Below, piece by piece: positions 44,695-54,030 of a stretch of DNA of 64,000 nucleotides (its first letter is position 1; each line of letters opens with the position of its first letter). Position numbers and translations under genes: made by a program. Source of the DNA: an uncultured Croceicoccus sp. GTDB taxonomy: Bacteria > Pseudomonadota > Alphaproteobacteria > Sphingomonadales > Sphingomonadaceae. The notes beneath the pieces were generated by a model, which worked only from the letters and a program-made list of their open reading frames with translations, ran no database searches and was not told where the DNA came from. The stretch spans positions 340,330 through 404,329 of the forward strand of contig NZ_CANMCP010000002.1 in NCBI RefSeq assembly GCF_947496385.1, given 5' to 3'.

Positions 44695-45504
44695 TTACAC
44701 CGCGACTTCGGGCAGACGCTCGGTTTGCGGCGCAGCGATGAGATAGCCCTGCACGAGCTCGATGCCAAGGTCGCGGGCGGCATTGAGTTCGCCGGGCGTC
44801 TCGATCCCCTCGGCAATGCATTCGATGCCCAGTTCGCGGCACAGGTTGACGATATTCGCCACGATCCGCTGCCGCGCGTAGGATTCGTCGATCCCGCGCA
44901 GCAGATCCATGTCCAGCTTCACCAGGTCCGGCGTCAGTTCCGCCAGCAGGTTGAGCCCGGAATAACCCGATCCGAAATCGTCTATCGCGGTGGTAAAACC
45001 ATGCGCCTTGTAGGACGAGATGATGTTGCGCACATGGCCGGTGTCGGTCATGCGCTCGTTCTCGGTAAATTCGAACATCAGACGCTGCGGCGAAAAACCG
45101 ACCCGCGCCGATGCGGCGAGCGAGGCGCGAATGCAGGCCTCCGGCTCGTAAACCGCGTTTGGCATGAAATTGATGGAAAGGCGTGTGCCATCGTCGCGGG
45201 GAAACAACCCGCCCGCAAGCTCGATCGCCTTCACCCGGCAGGTCTGGTCGAAGCGATAGATCATGTCCGGCTCGACCTGCGAAAGGATCGCGCCCGCCGA
45301 TTCGCCGGCCACCCCGCGCACGAGCGCCTCGTACGCGAACATTCGGCCGGTCTGGATATTCACGATCGGCTGAAACGCCATGGTGATCGCCATGGGAAGC
45401 GGCTTGGCGGTGCGGCATCCTTCGCAGGCGGCGGGCGCATTCCCCCCCTGCCGGAACGCGCGGGGATCGACGGGCTGGTTCATACCCGGGCTTCCAATGC
45501 GCAT
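44695..45504 (-). CDS. EAL-domain cyclic-di-GMP phosphodiesterase
   Basis: 269 residues, a single EAL domain without GGDEF. The catalytic set looks complete: YEALVRG, the NFMPN asparagine, FEFTENE, DDFGSGYSGL, VKLD and ECIAEGIET. So active degradation of c-di-GMP is likely. The N-terminal 30 residues include a CEGC pair, possibly a metal or redox site. Start either ATG 45504 or 45483. It stands alone, convergent with cfa. c-di-GMP could influence the adhesin or biofilm genes, but no direct link is visible. Confidence 0.9.
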   Translation of the reverse strand: MRIGSPGMNQPVDPRAFRQGGNAPAACEGCRTAKPLPMAITMAFQPIVNIQTGRMFAYEALVRGVAGESAGAILSQVEPDMIYRFDQTCRVKAIELAGGLFPRDDGTRLSINFMPNAVYEPEACIRASLAASARVGFSPQRLMFEFTENERMTDTGHVRNIISSYKAHGFTTAIDDFGSGYSGLNLLAELTPDLVKLDMDLLRGIDESYARQRIVANIVNLCRELGIECIAEGIETPGELNAARDLGIELVQGYLIAAPQTERLPEVAV

Positions 45505-45661
45505 CGGCCCGCCATCGGGGCACCGCCATCGTAGTGAGATAAATAATTCAAAGGACGCCCTTTTCGGTCAGCTTCGCACGCAAAATCGCACGAACCGGAT
45601 AACATCCCGTAAAGAGGAGCCTAGCAAGTCGCGACGGGGGCAAAGGGCTGCGCATGGCAAA

Positions 45662-45688
45662 GACCCCGCCGTTGGGAGCGGCGGGGTC
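45662..45688 (-). terminator. Rho-independent terminator after carbonic anhydrase
   Basis: GACCCCGCCG and CGGCGGGGTC form a perfect 10-bp stem around a 7-base loop. Read on the minus strand it is followed by TTTGCC. It lies 31 bases after the carbonic anhydrase stop and should end the SulP-carbonic anhydrase transcript. Confidence 0.75.
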
Positions 45689-45718
45689 GTGAAAAGATGC
45701 CAAAGGGAAATCGGCGGA

Positions 45719-46360
45719 TCAGGACGCGAGGACGGTCTGCGGCACCGGCGGGGGCGCCGCCGCGTCATCACCGCCGATGGTCAGCAATTCCGAGATCAGC
45801 CCGTCACGCAGGTCATAGACCATGCCGTGCAGCCACAGCTCGTCGCCGCGTTCATGCGCCGCGCGGATCGGCCCGAACCTGGACAGGCGAACGAGCTGGT
45901 CCCGCACGTTCAGTTCGACCAGACGGTTCACCCGCTTGCGATGGTCGGTCTGATGCTTGAGCTCCTCGGCATGGTCACGCTCGACCTGGCGCGCGTTTTC
46001 GAGCCATTTGTCGATCGGCCCCTCGGTGTTCCCCTCGAGCGCGGCCTCGATCCCGCCGCACCCGTAATGGCCGCACACCACCACGTGCCGCACGCGGAGC
46101 GTTTCGACCGCGAATTGCACGACCGAGGCGAGATTGTCGTCATCCTCGTGCACCAGATTGGCGATATTGCGGTGAATGAACAATTCGCCGGGCCGGGTCT
46201 GCGTGATCTGATCCGGGCTCACGCGGCTGTCGGAACAACCGATCCAAAGGATCTCCGGGTTCTGACCGCGCGTCTGCTCGGTGAAGAAATCGGCCTTGCG
46301 CTCCTGCATTTCGCGCGCCCAGCCCTTGTTCGACAGGAGCAGTTCCTCAAACGTCCTCAT
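45719..46360 (-). CDS. Beta-class carbonic anhydrase
   Basis: 213 residues. Zinc enzyme interconverting CO2 and bicarbonate. Zinc ligands and dyad: the WIGCSDSRVSPDQI cysteine with its Asp-Arg pair, then HVVVCGHYGCGGIEAAL with His and Cys. FIHRNIANLV follows the family pattern. It overlaps the SulP gene by ATGA, so the pair is co-translated. It presumably equilibrates bicarbonate brought in by, or made for, SulP, for example for acetyl-CoA carboxylase. Confidence 0.95.
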   Translation of the reverse strand: MRTFEELLLSNKGWAREMQERKADFFTEQTRGQNPEILWIGCSDSRVSPDQITQTRPGELFIHRNIANLVHEDDDNLASVVQFAVETLRVRHVVVCGHYGCGGIEAALEGNTEGPIDKWLENARQVERDHAEELKHQTDHRKRVNRLVELNVRDQLVRLSRFGPIRAAHERGDELWLHGMVYDLRDGLISELLTIGGDDAAAPPPVPQTVLAS

Positions 46361-47937
46361 GCGTAGTTTACCTTCCTGAGCGGCGCTTCGAGTCCGCTAT
46401 TCGCCAGATGATCGGAATCGTGGCGCACGCTGACGTCGATGTCGCGGAACCGGGCATTTTTCACGAAACTGTTGATGATCTCGATATTGTCGGGATCGAC
46501 GAAATCGGCCCGGTTGAGATTGATGACCACGATCGCATTGTCCGGAATTTCCGACAGCGATTTCTGCAATTCATACTTGTGAATGAAATACAGGCTGCGG
46601 CGCGCGCTGACGAGATAGAGGTCGCCGTCGTTGGTCTTGGTGATGGCGGTGCGGAAATTACGCGCCACGACGAACACGAAGCCGATGGCAAGCCCGATGA
46701 TGATCCCGGTCAGAAGATCGGTCAGCAGGATCGCCGCCACGGTCGCGACGAACGGCACGAACTGGTGCCAGCCCTGCTTCCACCGCTGCTTGTAAAGCGC
46801 GGGATTGTTGAGCTTGTACCCCACCTGGATCAGGATCGCGGCGAGCGCGGCCAGCGGGATGAGGTTCAGCACCGCGGGGATGAGCAGCACGCTGAGCAAC
46901 AGCCAGAAGCCGTGCAGGATCGCCGACATCTTCGTCATGGCGCCGGCCGACACATTGGCCGAGCTTCGCACGATGACCGAGGTCAGCGGCAGACCGCCGA
47001 TGAAGCCCGACACGATATTGCCGCCACCCTGTGCGAGCAGTTCGTAATTCTTGTCCGTCGTACGGCGTTGGGGGTCGATCTCGTCCACCGCCTTCACGCA
47101 GAGCAGCGATTCCAGGCTGGCCACGATGGCGAGGGTAAAGGCCACGACCCACACGTCCGCCATGCCGATGGCGCTGAAATCCGGGGTGGAGAACTGCTGC
47201 GTGAAACCGATCAGCGTTTCGGCCACCGGCACCTGCACCAGATGGTCGCCGCCAATCGCCCATGCCGGGACCACCGCCATGAATATCGCATTGGCCACCA
47301 CGCCAAAAATAACGACGACAAGCGGACCCGGAAGCAGGCGTAACGGCCCTTCGCTCGGCCGCTTGGCATCCCACCAGAACAGGAAGATCAGCGAAACGAT
47401 CGCGATGATCATCGGCCCGACGAGGAAAAAGTCCCACACGGAATAGAACAGCGCCGACAGCGTGTTCAGCCCGTCCGGCTGAAGAAAGCTCAGGCTTCCT
47501 TCGAAATCGCCTTCATATCCCACGGCATAGGGGATCTGTTTCAGGATCAGGATGAGGCCGATCGCCGCCAGCATGCCGGTGATGACCGAGTTGGGCACGA
47601 ATTCCGACAATGTGCCCGACCGGGTAAAGAACAGCCCGGCCTGAATCACGCCCGAAAGCAGCACGGCGAGCAGGAAAATCTCCCAGCTCGGCAGCGATTC
47701 GATCGCACCCAGCACGATGACGGTCAGACCCGCGGCGGGCCCGCTTACCGACAATTGCGATTTCGACAGGATGCCGACGACGATGCCGCCGACAATGCCC
47801 GCGATAAGCCCGGAAAACAGCGGTGCACCCGATGCCAGCGCAATGCCCAGACACAGCGGAAGCGCAACGAGCGCCACCACGATCGATGCCGGCAGGTCCT
47901 TCCCTATCGTCGAAAACAGACCGTTCTTGCTACTCAC
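46357..47937 (-). CDS. SulP-family anion transporter with STAS domain (BicA-like)
   Basis: 526 residues from GTG 47937, which follows GAAAGGGG; a longer frame to 47988 adds only Pro/Arg-rich residues. There are about 12-14 membrane segments (DLPASIVVALVALPLCLGIALASGAP; VSGPAAGLTVIVLGAIESL; GGLPLTSVIVRSSANVSAGAMTKMSAI). A short STAS domain (about 440-526; AIVVINLNRADFVDPDNIEIINSFVKNAR) ends the protein. Fusion or pairing with carbonic anhydrase is typical of bicarbonate-transporting SulP proteins; substrate is inferred from that. Confidence 0.9.
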   Translation of the reverse strand: MSSKNGLFSTIGKDLPASIVVALVALPLCLGIALASGAPLFSGLIAGIVGGIVVGILSKSQLSVSGPAAGLTVIVLGAIESLPSWEIFLLAVLLSGVIQAGLFFTRSGTLSEFVPNSVITGMLAAIGLILILKQIPYAVGYEGDFEGSLSFLQPDGLNTLSALFYSVWDFFLVGPMIIAIVSLIFLFWWDAKRPSEGPLRLLPGPLVVVIFGVVANAIFMAVVPAWAIGGDHLVQVPVAETLIGFTQQFSTPDFSAIGMADVWVVAFTLAIVASLESLLCVKAVDEIDPQRRTTDKNYELLAQGGGNIVSGFIGGLPLTSVIVRSSANVSAGAMTKMSAILHGFWLLLSVLLIPAVLNLIPLAALAAILIQVGYKLNNPALYKQRWKQGWHQFVPFVATVAAILLTDLLTGIIIGLAIGFVFVVARNFRTAITKTNDGDLYLVSARRSLYFIHKYELQKSLSEIPDNAIVVINLNRADFVDPDNIEIINSFVKNARFRDIDVSVRHDSDHLANSGLEAPLRKVNYA

Positions 47938-48114
47938 GAAACCCCTTTCGCGCGCCGACCGCCGGTGCGGCGGAGGGCACGAAATCATGACACGTCATAA
48001 AGGCCCGGAACGGACCAAGTCAGCGTGGCTTATACGGCAAGCTTTGTTGCCGCTCCTTCGGGGCAATGTAACAAATTGTTTCGGGGCGCAGGGACAGCGC
48101 CGGAGGACGCGCGA

Positions 48115-49428
48115 TTACACGGCGGAACTGAACCGCCGGGCCGACCCTTCGCGATAGGGGTCGAAAATCGCCGCCACCGTCCGGGCATAGGGCAGCCCGC
48201 CCGGCGCGATGACCAGCGTGTCGCCCACCATCTCGACAAGCCCGCGCGCGACGAAGGGCGCCAGCCGCGCCTCGCTCCGCGCACGGATGCGGGGCGGCAA
48301 TGGCGCACGTCCCTGGCACAGCAACCCCTCGATGATGGCGCCGCGTGACCGGTCCTCTGCGTCGCGATGGGCGCCACGTTCCGGTGCGAGGCCACCGGCA
48401 TCGACGCGCATGCGGTAGCGCCCGCCATTCTTCTCGTTCTGGACGAGGAGATGGGGAAACGCGCTGATCGCGGAGGCGCCGAGGCCGATCAGATTGGGCG
48501 CGTCGTCATCGGTGAACCCCTGAAAATTGCGGTGCAGCGTCCCGGCGAGCGCCGCGCGGGCCAGCGGATCGCGCCCCGCCAGCGCAAAATGGTCGAAACC
48601 CACCGGCGCATAGCCGTGCGTCACGAGATAGTCGAAGCCCAGCTGTGCCATGGCGAACCGTTCCGCCTGATCCGGCATGGCGGCGGTGTCGATCACGCGC
48701 TGCCGCGGCACGATATGCGGCACATGGGCATAGCCGAAGAGCGCCACCCGGTCCGCATGGAGCACGCGCGTGCGATGCAGGCTGTCGAGAAGATCGTCGC
48801 GCGTCTGTCCGGGCAATCCGTACATGAGATCGAAATTGAGCGACGTGACGCCCGCTTCGCGCAGGCTGTCGGTGGTCGCGACGATCATGTCCTCGCTCTG
48901 CACCCGGCCGATACGCTGCTGGCAATGCGCGGCGAAGGTCTGCACGCCGAGGCTGGCGCGGGCGATGCCCACGCGGGCGATGGCCTGTGCCCATTGCGGG
49001 GACATCGTGCGCGGGTCGAGCTCGATCGAACAGACCGGATCGACGAGCCCGAACCGCACGGTGAGCAGATCGACCAGCCGGATGAAATCGGTCGGCGCGA
49101 TCGCATTGGGGCTGCCCCCGCCGAACGACAGCCGCGTCACCCGCGTGCCCGTGGGCAGAAGCGCGGACACTGCCATGATTTCGCGGTGCAGCGCGTCGAG
49201 ATACGCCGTCAACCGCTGCCGCCGGCCCGCCGCCCCGGTGTTACAGCCGCAGTAGAAACAGATCTTCTCGCAAAACGGGATATGGACGTAGAGCGAAACA
49301 TCGCCCGAAACGTTTTCCAGCGCATTGCGATAGTCGCGCTCGTCGATGGGGCCGAATTCGGCGGCGGTGGGAAAGCTGGTGTAGCGCGGCACGGGCACGC
49401 GGAGCAGGTCGGGATGATAGGGCCACAT
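48115..49428 (-). CDS. hemN: Oxygen-independent coproporphyrinogen III dehydrogenase
   Basis: 437 residues. Radical-SAM enzyme of haem synthesis used at low oxygen. It carries the cluster motif CFYCGCNT preceded by SLYVHIPFCEKI, then RLSFGGGSPNAI, GVQTF and LNFDLMYGLPGQT, and a C-terminal HemN domain. Start ATG 49428 (MWPYHPDLLRVPVPRYTSFPTA); the open frame continues upstream to 49662 through the neighbouring small gene and is not used. It lies 31 bases downstream of the cbb3 assembly cluster on the same strand. FNR/FixK-controlled hemN next to cbb3 genes is common. Confidence 0.93.
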   Translation of the reverse strand: MWPYHPDLLRVPVPRYTSFPTAAEFGPIDERDYRNALENVSGDVSLYVHIPFCEKICFYCGCNTGAAGRRQRLTAYLDALHREIMAVSALLPTGTRVTRLSFGGGSPNAIAPTDFIRLVDLLTVRFGLVDPVCSIELDPRTMSPQWAQAIARVGIARASLGVQTFAAHCQQRIGRVQSEDMIVATTDSLREAGVTSLNFDLMYGLPGQTRDDLLDSLHRTRVLHADRVALFGYAHVPHIVPRQRVIDTAAMPDQAERFAMAQLGFDYLVTHGYAPVGFDHFALAGRDPLARAALAGTLHRNFQGFTDDDAPNLIGLGASAISAFPHLLVQNEKNGGRYRMRVDAGGLAPERGAHRDAEDRSRGAIIEGLLCQGRAPLPPRIRARSEARLAPFVARGLVEMVGDTLVIAPGGLPYARTVAAIFDPYREGSARRFSSAV

Positions 49429-49459
49429 GCCGCATGTTTGGCATGGGCGGCGGCGGGCG

Positions 49460-49702
49460 TCATTGCGATGGGTCAAATTTGCGGCGGTTGAATGCGGCAT
49501 GGCACGGCTTGGGCGGACAGCGCGGCGGCGCGGCCGGATCGCGCTGGCGAACGGGAATATCGACCGTGCGCCCCGCCGCCCCGGAACACACCGTGAGGTG
49601 CAATGTCCGCCCCGCCGACGGATCCGGCCCCGGCCCGGCGGCAAGCGGGAACAGCGCGGCAAACGCGATAAGGGCAGGCAGCGCAGACAGGCCCGTCATC
49701 AT
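49460..49702 (-). CDS. Small secreted Cys-containing protein after ccoS
   Basis: 80 residues. A signal peptide (ALPALIAFAALFPLAAGPG) is followed by TLHLTVCSGAAGRTVDIPV, then a Pro-rich stretch with RCPPKPCHAAFNRRKFD. Three cysteines and one histidine remain in the mature protein. The ATG overlaps the ccoS stop (ATGA), so it belongs to the cbb3 operon. Similar short proteins with a C-terminal K/R-rich CH motif occur near cbb3 genes in sphingomonads, by recollection. A DUF2946-like or copper-handling role is a guess. Confidence 0.65.
   Translation of the reverse strand: MMTGLSALPALIAFAALFPLAAGPGPDPSAGRTLHLTVCSGAAGRTVDIPVRQRDPAAPPRCPPKPCHAAFNRRKFDPSQ
49463..49476. promoter_or_regulatory. Possible FNR/FixK-type box before hemN
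   Basis: On the minus strand it reads TTGACCCATCGCAA: a perfect left half TTGAC and an imperfect right half. It differs at one base from the second box upstream of ccoN (57619-57632). It lies in the last codons of the small secreted gene, 35 bases before the hemN start, so coding constraint could explain it. Confidence 0.35.
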
Positions 49703-49851
49703 GCCACATCGTCCTCGTCATCGATGAGGATGCGATGCGCCGCCCCGTCGAGATCGTCGAACTGCCCATCGCGCATCGCCCAGAAGAACAGCACGAGCCC
49801 CGCACCGCCCATGCCGAGCGCGACGGGGATGAGAAAGGCCAGCACGCTCAT
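49699..49851 (-). CDS. ccoS: cbb3-type cytochrome oxidase assembly protein CcoS
   Basis: 50-residue single-span protein needed for maturation of cbb3 oxidase cofactors. Sequence: MSVLAFLIPVALGMGGAGLV followed by the conserved LFFWAMRDGQFDDLDGAAHR and an acidic tail (IDDEDD), the CcoS signature. The ATG overlaps the ccoI stop and its stop overlaps the next ATG. Too short for routine gene finding, but the family match is clear. Confidence 0.93.
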   Translation of the reverse strand: MSVLAFLIPVALGMGGAGLVLFFWAMRDGQFDDLDGAAHRILIDDEDDVA

Positions 49852-52028
49852 GTCGCCGCCCCGCCCGGCAAGCGCGGCACGCGCGCCAGCCGCAGCGCAT
49901 TTGCCACCACGATGAGCGAGCTTGTCGACATGGCGATCGCGGCGACGAGCGGCGTGACCCGCCCCATCAGCGCCAGGGGCACCGCCGCCACGTTGTAACA
50001 GACGGCAAGCGCGAGATTTTGCCGCACGATCCGCATCGTGCGCCGCGCCGCGGCGATGGCGAGCGCCACGGGAAAAAGCCGCTCACCCGTAAACACCGCA
50101 TCGGCGGCCTGCTGGCTCGCGTCGCTGGCCGTGCCGGGTGCGATGGCCGCATGCGCCGCGGCCAGCGCCGGGCCATCGTTCAACCCGTCCCCCACCATGA
50201 GCGGGCGACGCCCCTGCGCCTTCGCATCGTTGAGAATGGCGAGCTTGTGCGCCGGATCTGCCCCGCCCTCACCCGGAATGCGCAGCGTCTGCGCCATCGC
50301 GTCGACCGCCGCGCGGCTGTCGCCCGAAAGAATGCGCGGCTCAAGCTTCATCGCGCGCAGGGCATCCAGCGTGGCCTCCACATCGCCGCGCGGCCTGTCC
50401 GAAAAACGGATCGCATGGGTGTCCGCGCCGATGCGCAGTTGCACGCATGGTCCGTCGCAGCCGTCCGTAGAGGGACGTTCCAGCGCCACGAACACGCCAT
50501 CGTGCCGCCCCGTCACGCCCACCCCCTCGCGCTCCACGATGGCGCCAACCGCGGCCGGCACGACCCCCGCGGCGGTCAGCGCCCGGGCCAGCCCGATGCT
50601 GAGCGGATGGCGGCTCGCCTGTGCGAGCGCGAGCGCAATTGCGCCGGCATCCCCGTCGAGCCCCGCGATATCCGCCCGCAATTCGCCGAGCGTCAGCGTG
50701 CCCGTCTTGTCGAGGAAAACCATGTCGATTTCGGCCAGCCGTTCGAGCGCGCTGCCATCCTTTATGAGCAGACCCCGCCGGATCAGCGCGCCCGTCGTCA
50801 CCACCTGCGCCGCCGGCACCGCCAGCCCGATCGCGCACGGGCAGGTGATGATGAGCACGGCGATCGCGATGGTGAGCGATTGATGCCACCCCGCCCCGGC
50901 GATCATCCACCCCGCAAACGCCAGCGCGGCAAGCGTGTGCACCGCCGGGGCGTAGATGCGGGCGGCTCGCTCGCTGATCCGGACGTAGCGGCTGCGCGAC
51001 TGGCCTGCCTCGTCCATCAAGCGGGCGATTTCGGCGATGGCGGTATCGTCGCCGGTCCCGGTGATGCGGACCCGGATCGGGGCATGCATGTTGATGGCCC
51101 CTGCATGAACCCTGGCGCCCGGCGCGGCATGTTCGGGCGCGCTTTCCCCCGTCAGCATCGCATTGTCGAGCATGGCCGACCCGCCTTCCACGACGCCGTC
51201 GGCGGCCAGCGCCTCCCCCGCCGCGACCAGCATGACCATGCCCGGTTCCAGCTCGCCCGCCTTCATCCGGCGTACCGAGCCATCGGCCTGTATCACCCCG
51301 GCATCGCGCCCCATCCGGCTGAGCAGCGCGCCGATCCCCGCCCGCGTGCGCCCACGCATCCCCTCGTCGAGCGCCCGCCCCGCGAGCAGGAAGAACAGCA
51401 GCATCACCACGCCGTCGAAATAGGCATGGGCCCCGCCCGTCGCCGTTTCATAAAGGCTGAGTGCCGCGGCAAGGACGATCCCGATCGAAATCGGAACATC
51501 CATGTTGGTCCGCCCCCGCCGCAACGCCCCCGCCGCGGAGGCAAAGAACACCCGCCCCGAATAGGCGAGCACCGGAAGCGCAATCATCGCCGACAGCCAG
51601 TGAAACACATCGCGCGTCGCCCCGTCGGCGCCGGACCACACGCTGATCGAGAGCAGCATGACATTCATCATGCCGAACCCCGCCACCGCGAGCGCGCGGA
51701 GCAGGCGGCGCATCTCTCCATCCGCACCGCCGCGCGTCCTGTCCGCGCAAACGCCGGTGTCGCCCACAACCTGCGCCTCGAACCCGAGATCGCGCAGCGC
51801 GGCGATCAGGCGCGCGGGGTCGAGCGTATCGTCGTGCCGCACGGCGACGCGCCGCGCCGAGAGATTGACCCGTGCCTCCCCCACCCCGTCGAGCGCGACG
51901 AGCCCGCGTTCGATCTTCGCAATGCACCCGGCGCAACGCATTCCCGGAACGGTCAGCCGGGTATCGGCGACAGGCGAAGGCGCAGGCCCCGCCATCGGAC
52001 GCGGCGAAAGGACGGCAGGCGCGTTCAT
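49848..52028 (-). CDS. ccoI: Copper-translocating P-type ATPase for cbb3 assembly
   Basis: 726 residues from the ATG overlapping the ccoH stop; an ATG 24 bases earlier also exists. An N-terminal heavy-metal domain has the CxxC pair C32/C35 (PGMRCAGCIAKIE). About eight membrane helices follow. The metal-channel motif is CPC in ITCPCAIGLAVPAA, the phosphorylation motif is DKTGTLTLGE, and the hinge is VGDGLNDGPALAAAHAAIA. The FixI/CcoI type exports copper from the cytoplasm for delivery to the oxidase. Confidence 0.95.
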   Translation of the reverse strand: MNAPAVLSPRPMAGPAPSPVADTRLTVPGMRCAGCIAKIERGLVALDGVGEARVNLSARRVAVRHDDTLDPARLIAALRDLGFEAQVVGDTGVCADRTRGGADGEMRRLLRALAVAGFGMMNVMLLSISVWSGADGATRDVFHWLSAMIALPVLAYSGRVFFASAAGALRRGRTNMDVPISIGIVLAAALSLYETATGGAHAYFDGVVMLLFFLLAGRALDEGMRGRTRAGIGALLSRMGRDAGVIQADGSVRRMKAGELEPGMVMLVAAGEALAADGVVEGGSAMLDNAMLTGESAPEHAAPGARVHAGAINMHAPIRVRITGTGDDTAIAEIARLMDEAGQSRSRYVRISERAARIYAPAVHTLAALAFAGWMIAGAGWHQSLTIAIAVLIITCPCAIGLAVPAAQVVTTGALIRRGLLIKDGSALERLAEIDMVFLDKTGTLTLGELRADIAGLDGDAGAIALALAQASRHPLSIGLARALTAAGVVPAAVGAIVEREGVGVTGRHDGVFVALERPSTDGCDGPCVQLRIGADTHAIRFSDRPRGDVEATLDALRAMKLEPRILSGDSRAAVDAMAQTLRIPGEGGADPAHKLAILNDAKAQGRRPLMVGDGLNDGPALAAAHAAIAPGTASDASQQAADAVFTGERLFPVALAIAAARRTMRIVRQNLALAVCYNVAAVPLALMGRVTPLVAAIAMSTSSLIVVANALRLARVPRLPGGAAT

Positions 52029-52471
52029 TCGAACCGCATTTCCCGCGTCCATTCCTCACCCCCGGCGAAAACGGACACGCGCGCGATCCAGCGTCCCGGC
52101 GGCACCGGGCGTGTCGACACGAACGCCCCCGGCCCGGCCCCGGCAAAGGCGATATCGAATGCCGCCGGATCGCCGAGCGGGCGGCGCAAGGCGGCGGACA
52201 CGCGTGCGCCGGCGGGAACGCCCGCCGTGGTCACCACCATCCGGCCATCGCCCGCACGCACCACCGCGACCTCCCAGCTCAGCGCATCCTGCGCCCGCGC
52301 GGTTTCGAGCCAGCCGTTGAATTTCTGGCTCGCGACATAGGAATTATCGACGACCACCCCGCCAAAACCGCGCATGGCCAGCGTCGCCATCGTGAAATTC
52401 ACGGCCATGACGATGCCGAACCCCGCGATCAGGATCACGCTCATGTGCCGTCCGGTGAATTCGCGTGTCAT
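52025..52471 (-). CDS. ccoH: FixH/CcoH family protein
   Basis: 148 residues. A short cytoplasmic N-terminus (TREFTGRHM), one membrane helix (SVILIAGFGIVMAVNFTMATLAM), then a periplasmic domain with the family segment VVVDNSYVASQKFNGWLETARAQDALSW and an Ig-like remainder ending FAGGEEWTREMRFE. It assists cbb3 assembly with CcoG, CcoI and CcoS. ATGA overlaps on both sides. Confidence 0.92.
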   Translation of the reverse strand: MTREFTGRHMSVILIAGFGIVMAVNFTMATLAMRGFGGVVVDNSYVASQKFNGWLETARAQDALSWEVAVVRAGDGRMVVTTAGVPAGARVSAALRRPLGDPAAFDIAFAGAGPGAFVSTRPVPPGRWIARVSVFAGGEEWTREMRFE

Positions 52472-54030
52472 GGGCTGTTTCCTGCAGGCGCGGAGAAATG
52501 GGTTCGGGCCCGTGCCGTTTCGTGCTGCGGGTCGAGAGAGGTCAGGCGAAAGGCGAAATCTTGCGCCGTCGTACCGGGCGGGACGGCGACATAGGCGCGC
52601 ACGGTCCGCGTCTGATCGGCGGGTACGGTGACGGTCTGCGCCGCGGCGGCATCGGCCCTGCCGACGGTATCGGACCACAGCACGGCGCCGGGCAAACCGT
52701 CGACGGTGATACGAAAGCCGCGCGGCCGGCTCTCCATATTGCGCAGTTTCAGCGTGTAGGAATTGCGCAAGCCCCCGTCGCTCATCACCATGAAAGGCGG
52801 ATTGCGGTCCGGCGACACGGTCAGCCCGACATGGCTGCGCACGCCCAGCGCGAACAGCAGCGAAAGCCCCACCGCGCCCCAGATCAGCCCATAGGCGATG
52901 GTCCGCGGACGCAGGATCGTGCGCCACGGGGCACGAGGTGCTTCGCCGCGGGCCTCCGCCTCGCAATCCTCGAGCGTGGCATAATCGATCAATCCGCGCG
53001 GGCGGCCCACATCGGCCATCACCCTGTCGCACGCATCGATGCACAGCGCGCAGGTGATGCAGCCGATCTGCGGCCCTTCGCGGATGTCGATGCCGGTGGG
53101 GCACACCGCGACGCATTGGCGGCAGTCGATGCAATCGCCGAAATGGGCAGGATCCTTCTCCGCCTTCTTCACGCTGCCGCGCGGTTCGCCGCGCCAGTCC
53201 TTGTAGGTCACGATCAAGGATTTCTCGTCGAGCATGGCGGTCTGTATCCGCGGCCAGGGGCACATGTAGATGCACACCTGTTCGCGCATGAACCCGCCCA
53301 GCGTCACGGTCATCAATGTCAGGATCGCCACGGTGACATAGGCGATGGGCGCCGCCTCGCCCGCAAAAAAATCGCGCCAGAGGGTCGGCGCATCCGCGAA
53401 ATAAAGCACCCATGCCCCGCCGGTGGCAAAACCGATGGCGAGATAGATCGTCCATTTGAAGGCCCGGCGCGTGACCTTTCCCCACGTCCACGGCGCCGCG
53501 TCGAGCCGTATGCGCGCATTGCGATCGCCGTCGACGAAGCGGTCGACATGCTGAAACAGATCGGTCCACACCGTCTGCGGACAGGCATAGCCGCACCATG
53601 CGCGCCCCACCGCCGAGGTCACGAGGAAAAGCCCCAGCCCCGCCATCACCAGCAGCCCCGCCACGAAATAGAATTCGTGCGGCCAGATCTCGATCCCGAA
53701 CATGTAGAAGCGCCGGTTTGCCACATCGACCAGCACGGCCTGGTCCGGCGCATACGGCCCCCGGTTCCAGCGTAGCCACGGCGCCCCATAATAAATGCCG
53801 AGCGTGAGCAGCATCACCGCCCATTTGAAGCGGCGAAACCGTCCGTCGATGCGCTTGTTATGCACCGCCGCCCGTTTTTCGACCAGGCTTTGGGGCAGAT
53901 GCACAGGTTCCGGCTCGTGCGGGTCGTGGCGCCGGGTCGCAGCCGCCGGATCGGCGACCGCGCTGCTGACCTGCTGGTCGGGCTGGCCACGCGCGCCGGG
54001 CGCAGGGTCGGCGGGATCAGGGGCGGTCAT
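52468..54030 (-). CDS. ccoG: cbb3 oxidase accessory protein CcoG (FixG), membrane ferredoxin
   Basis: 520 residues from ATG 54030. About five membrane helices, a CGYACPQTVWTDLFQHVDRF motif, and two 4Fe-4S clusters in the cytoplasmic loop (CIDCRQCVAVCPTGIDI; CITCALCIDACDRVM). A C-terminal Ig-like periplasmic domain follows (FRITVDGLPGAVL). CcoG is a copper reductase in cbb3 biogenesis. The N-terminal 60 residues are Pro/Ala-rich and charged. The start overlaps the ccoP end by 14 bases. Confidence 0.94.
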   Translation of the reverse strand: MTAPDPADPAPGARGQPDQQVSSAVADPAAATRRHDPHEPEPVHLPQSLVEKRAAVHNKRIDGRFRRFKWAVMLLTLGIYYGAPWLRWNRGPYAPDQAVLVDVANRRFYMFGIEIWPHEFYFVAGLLVMAGLGLFLVTSAVGRAWCGYACPQTVWTDLFQHVDRFVDGDRNARIRLDAAPWTWGKVTRRAFKWTIYLAIGFATGGAWVLYFADAPTLWRDFFAGEAAPIAYVTVAILTLMTVTLGGFMREQVCIYMCPWPRIQTAMLDEKSLIVTYKDWRGEPRGSVKKAEKDPAHFGDCIDCRQCVAVCPTGIDIREGPQIGCITCALCIDACDRVMADVGRPRGLIDYATLEDCEAEARGEAPRAPWRTILRPRTIAYGLIWGAVGLSLLFALGVRSHVGLTVSPDRNPPFMVMSDGGLRNSYTLKLRNMESRPRGFRITVDGLPGAVLWSDTVGRADAAAAQTVTVPADQTRTVRAYVAVPPGTTAQDFAFRLTSLDPQHETARARTHFSAPAGNSP

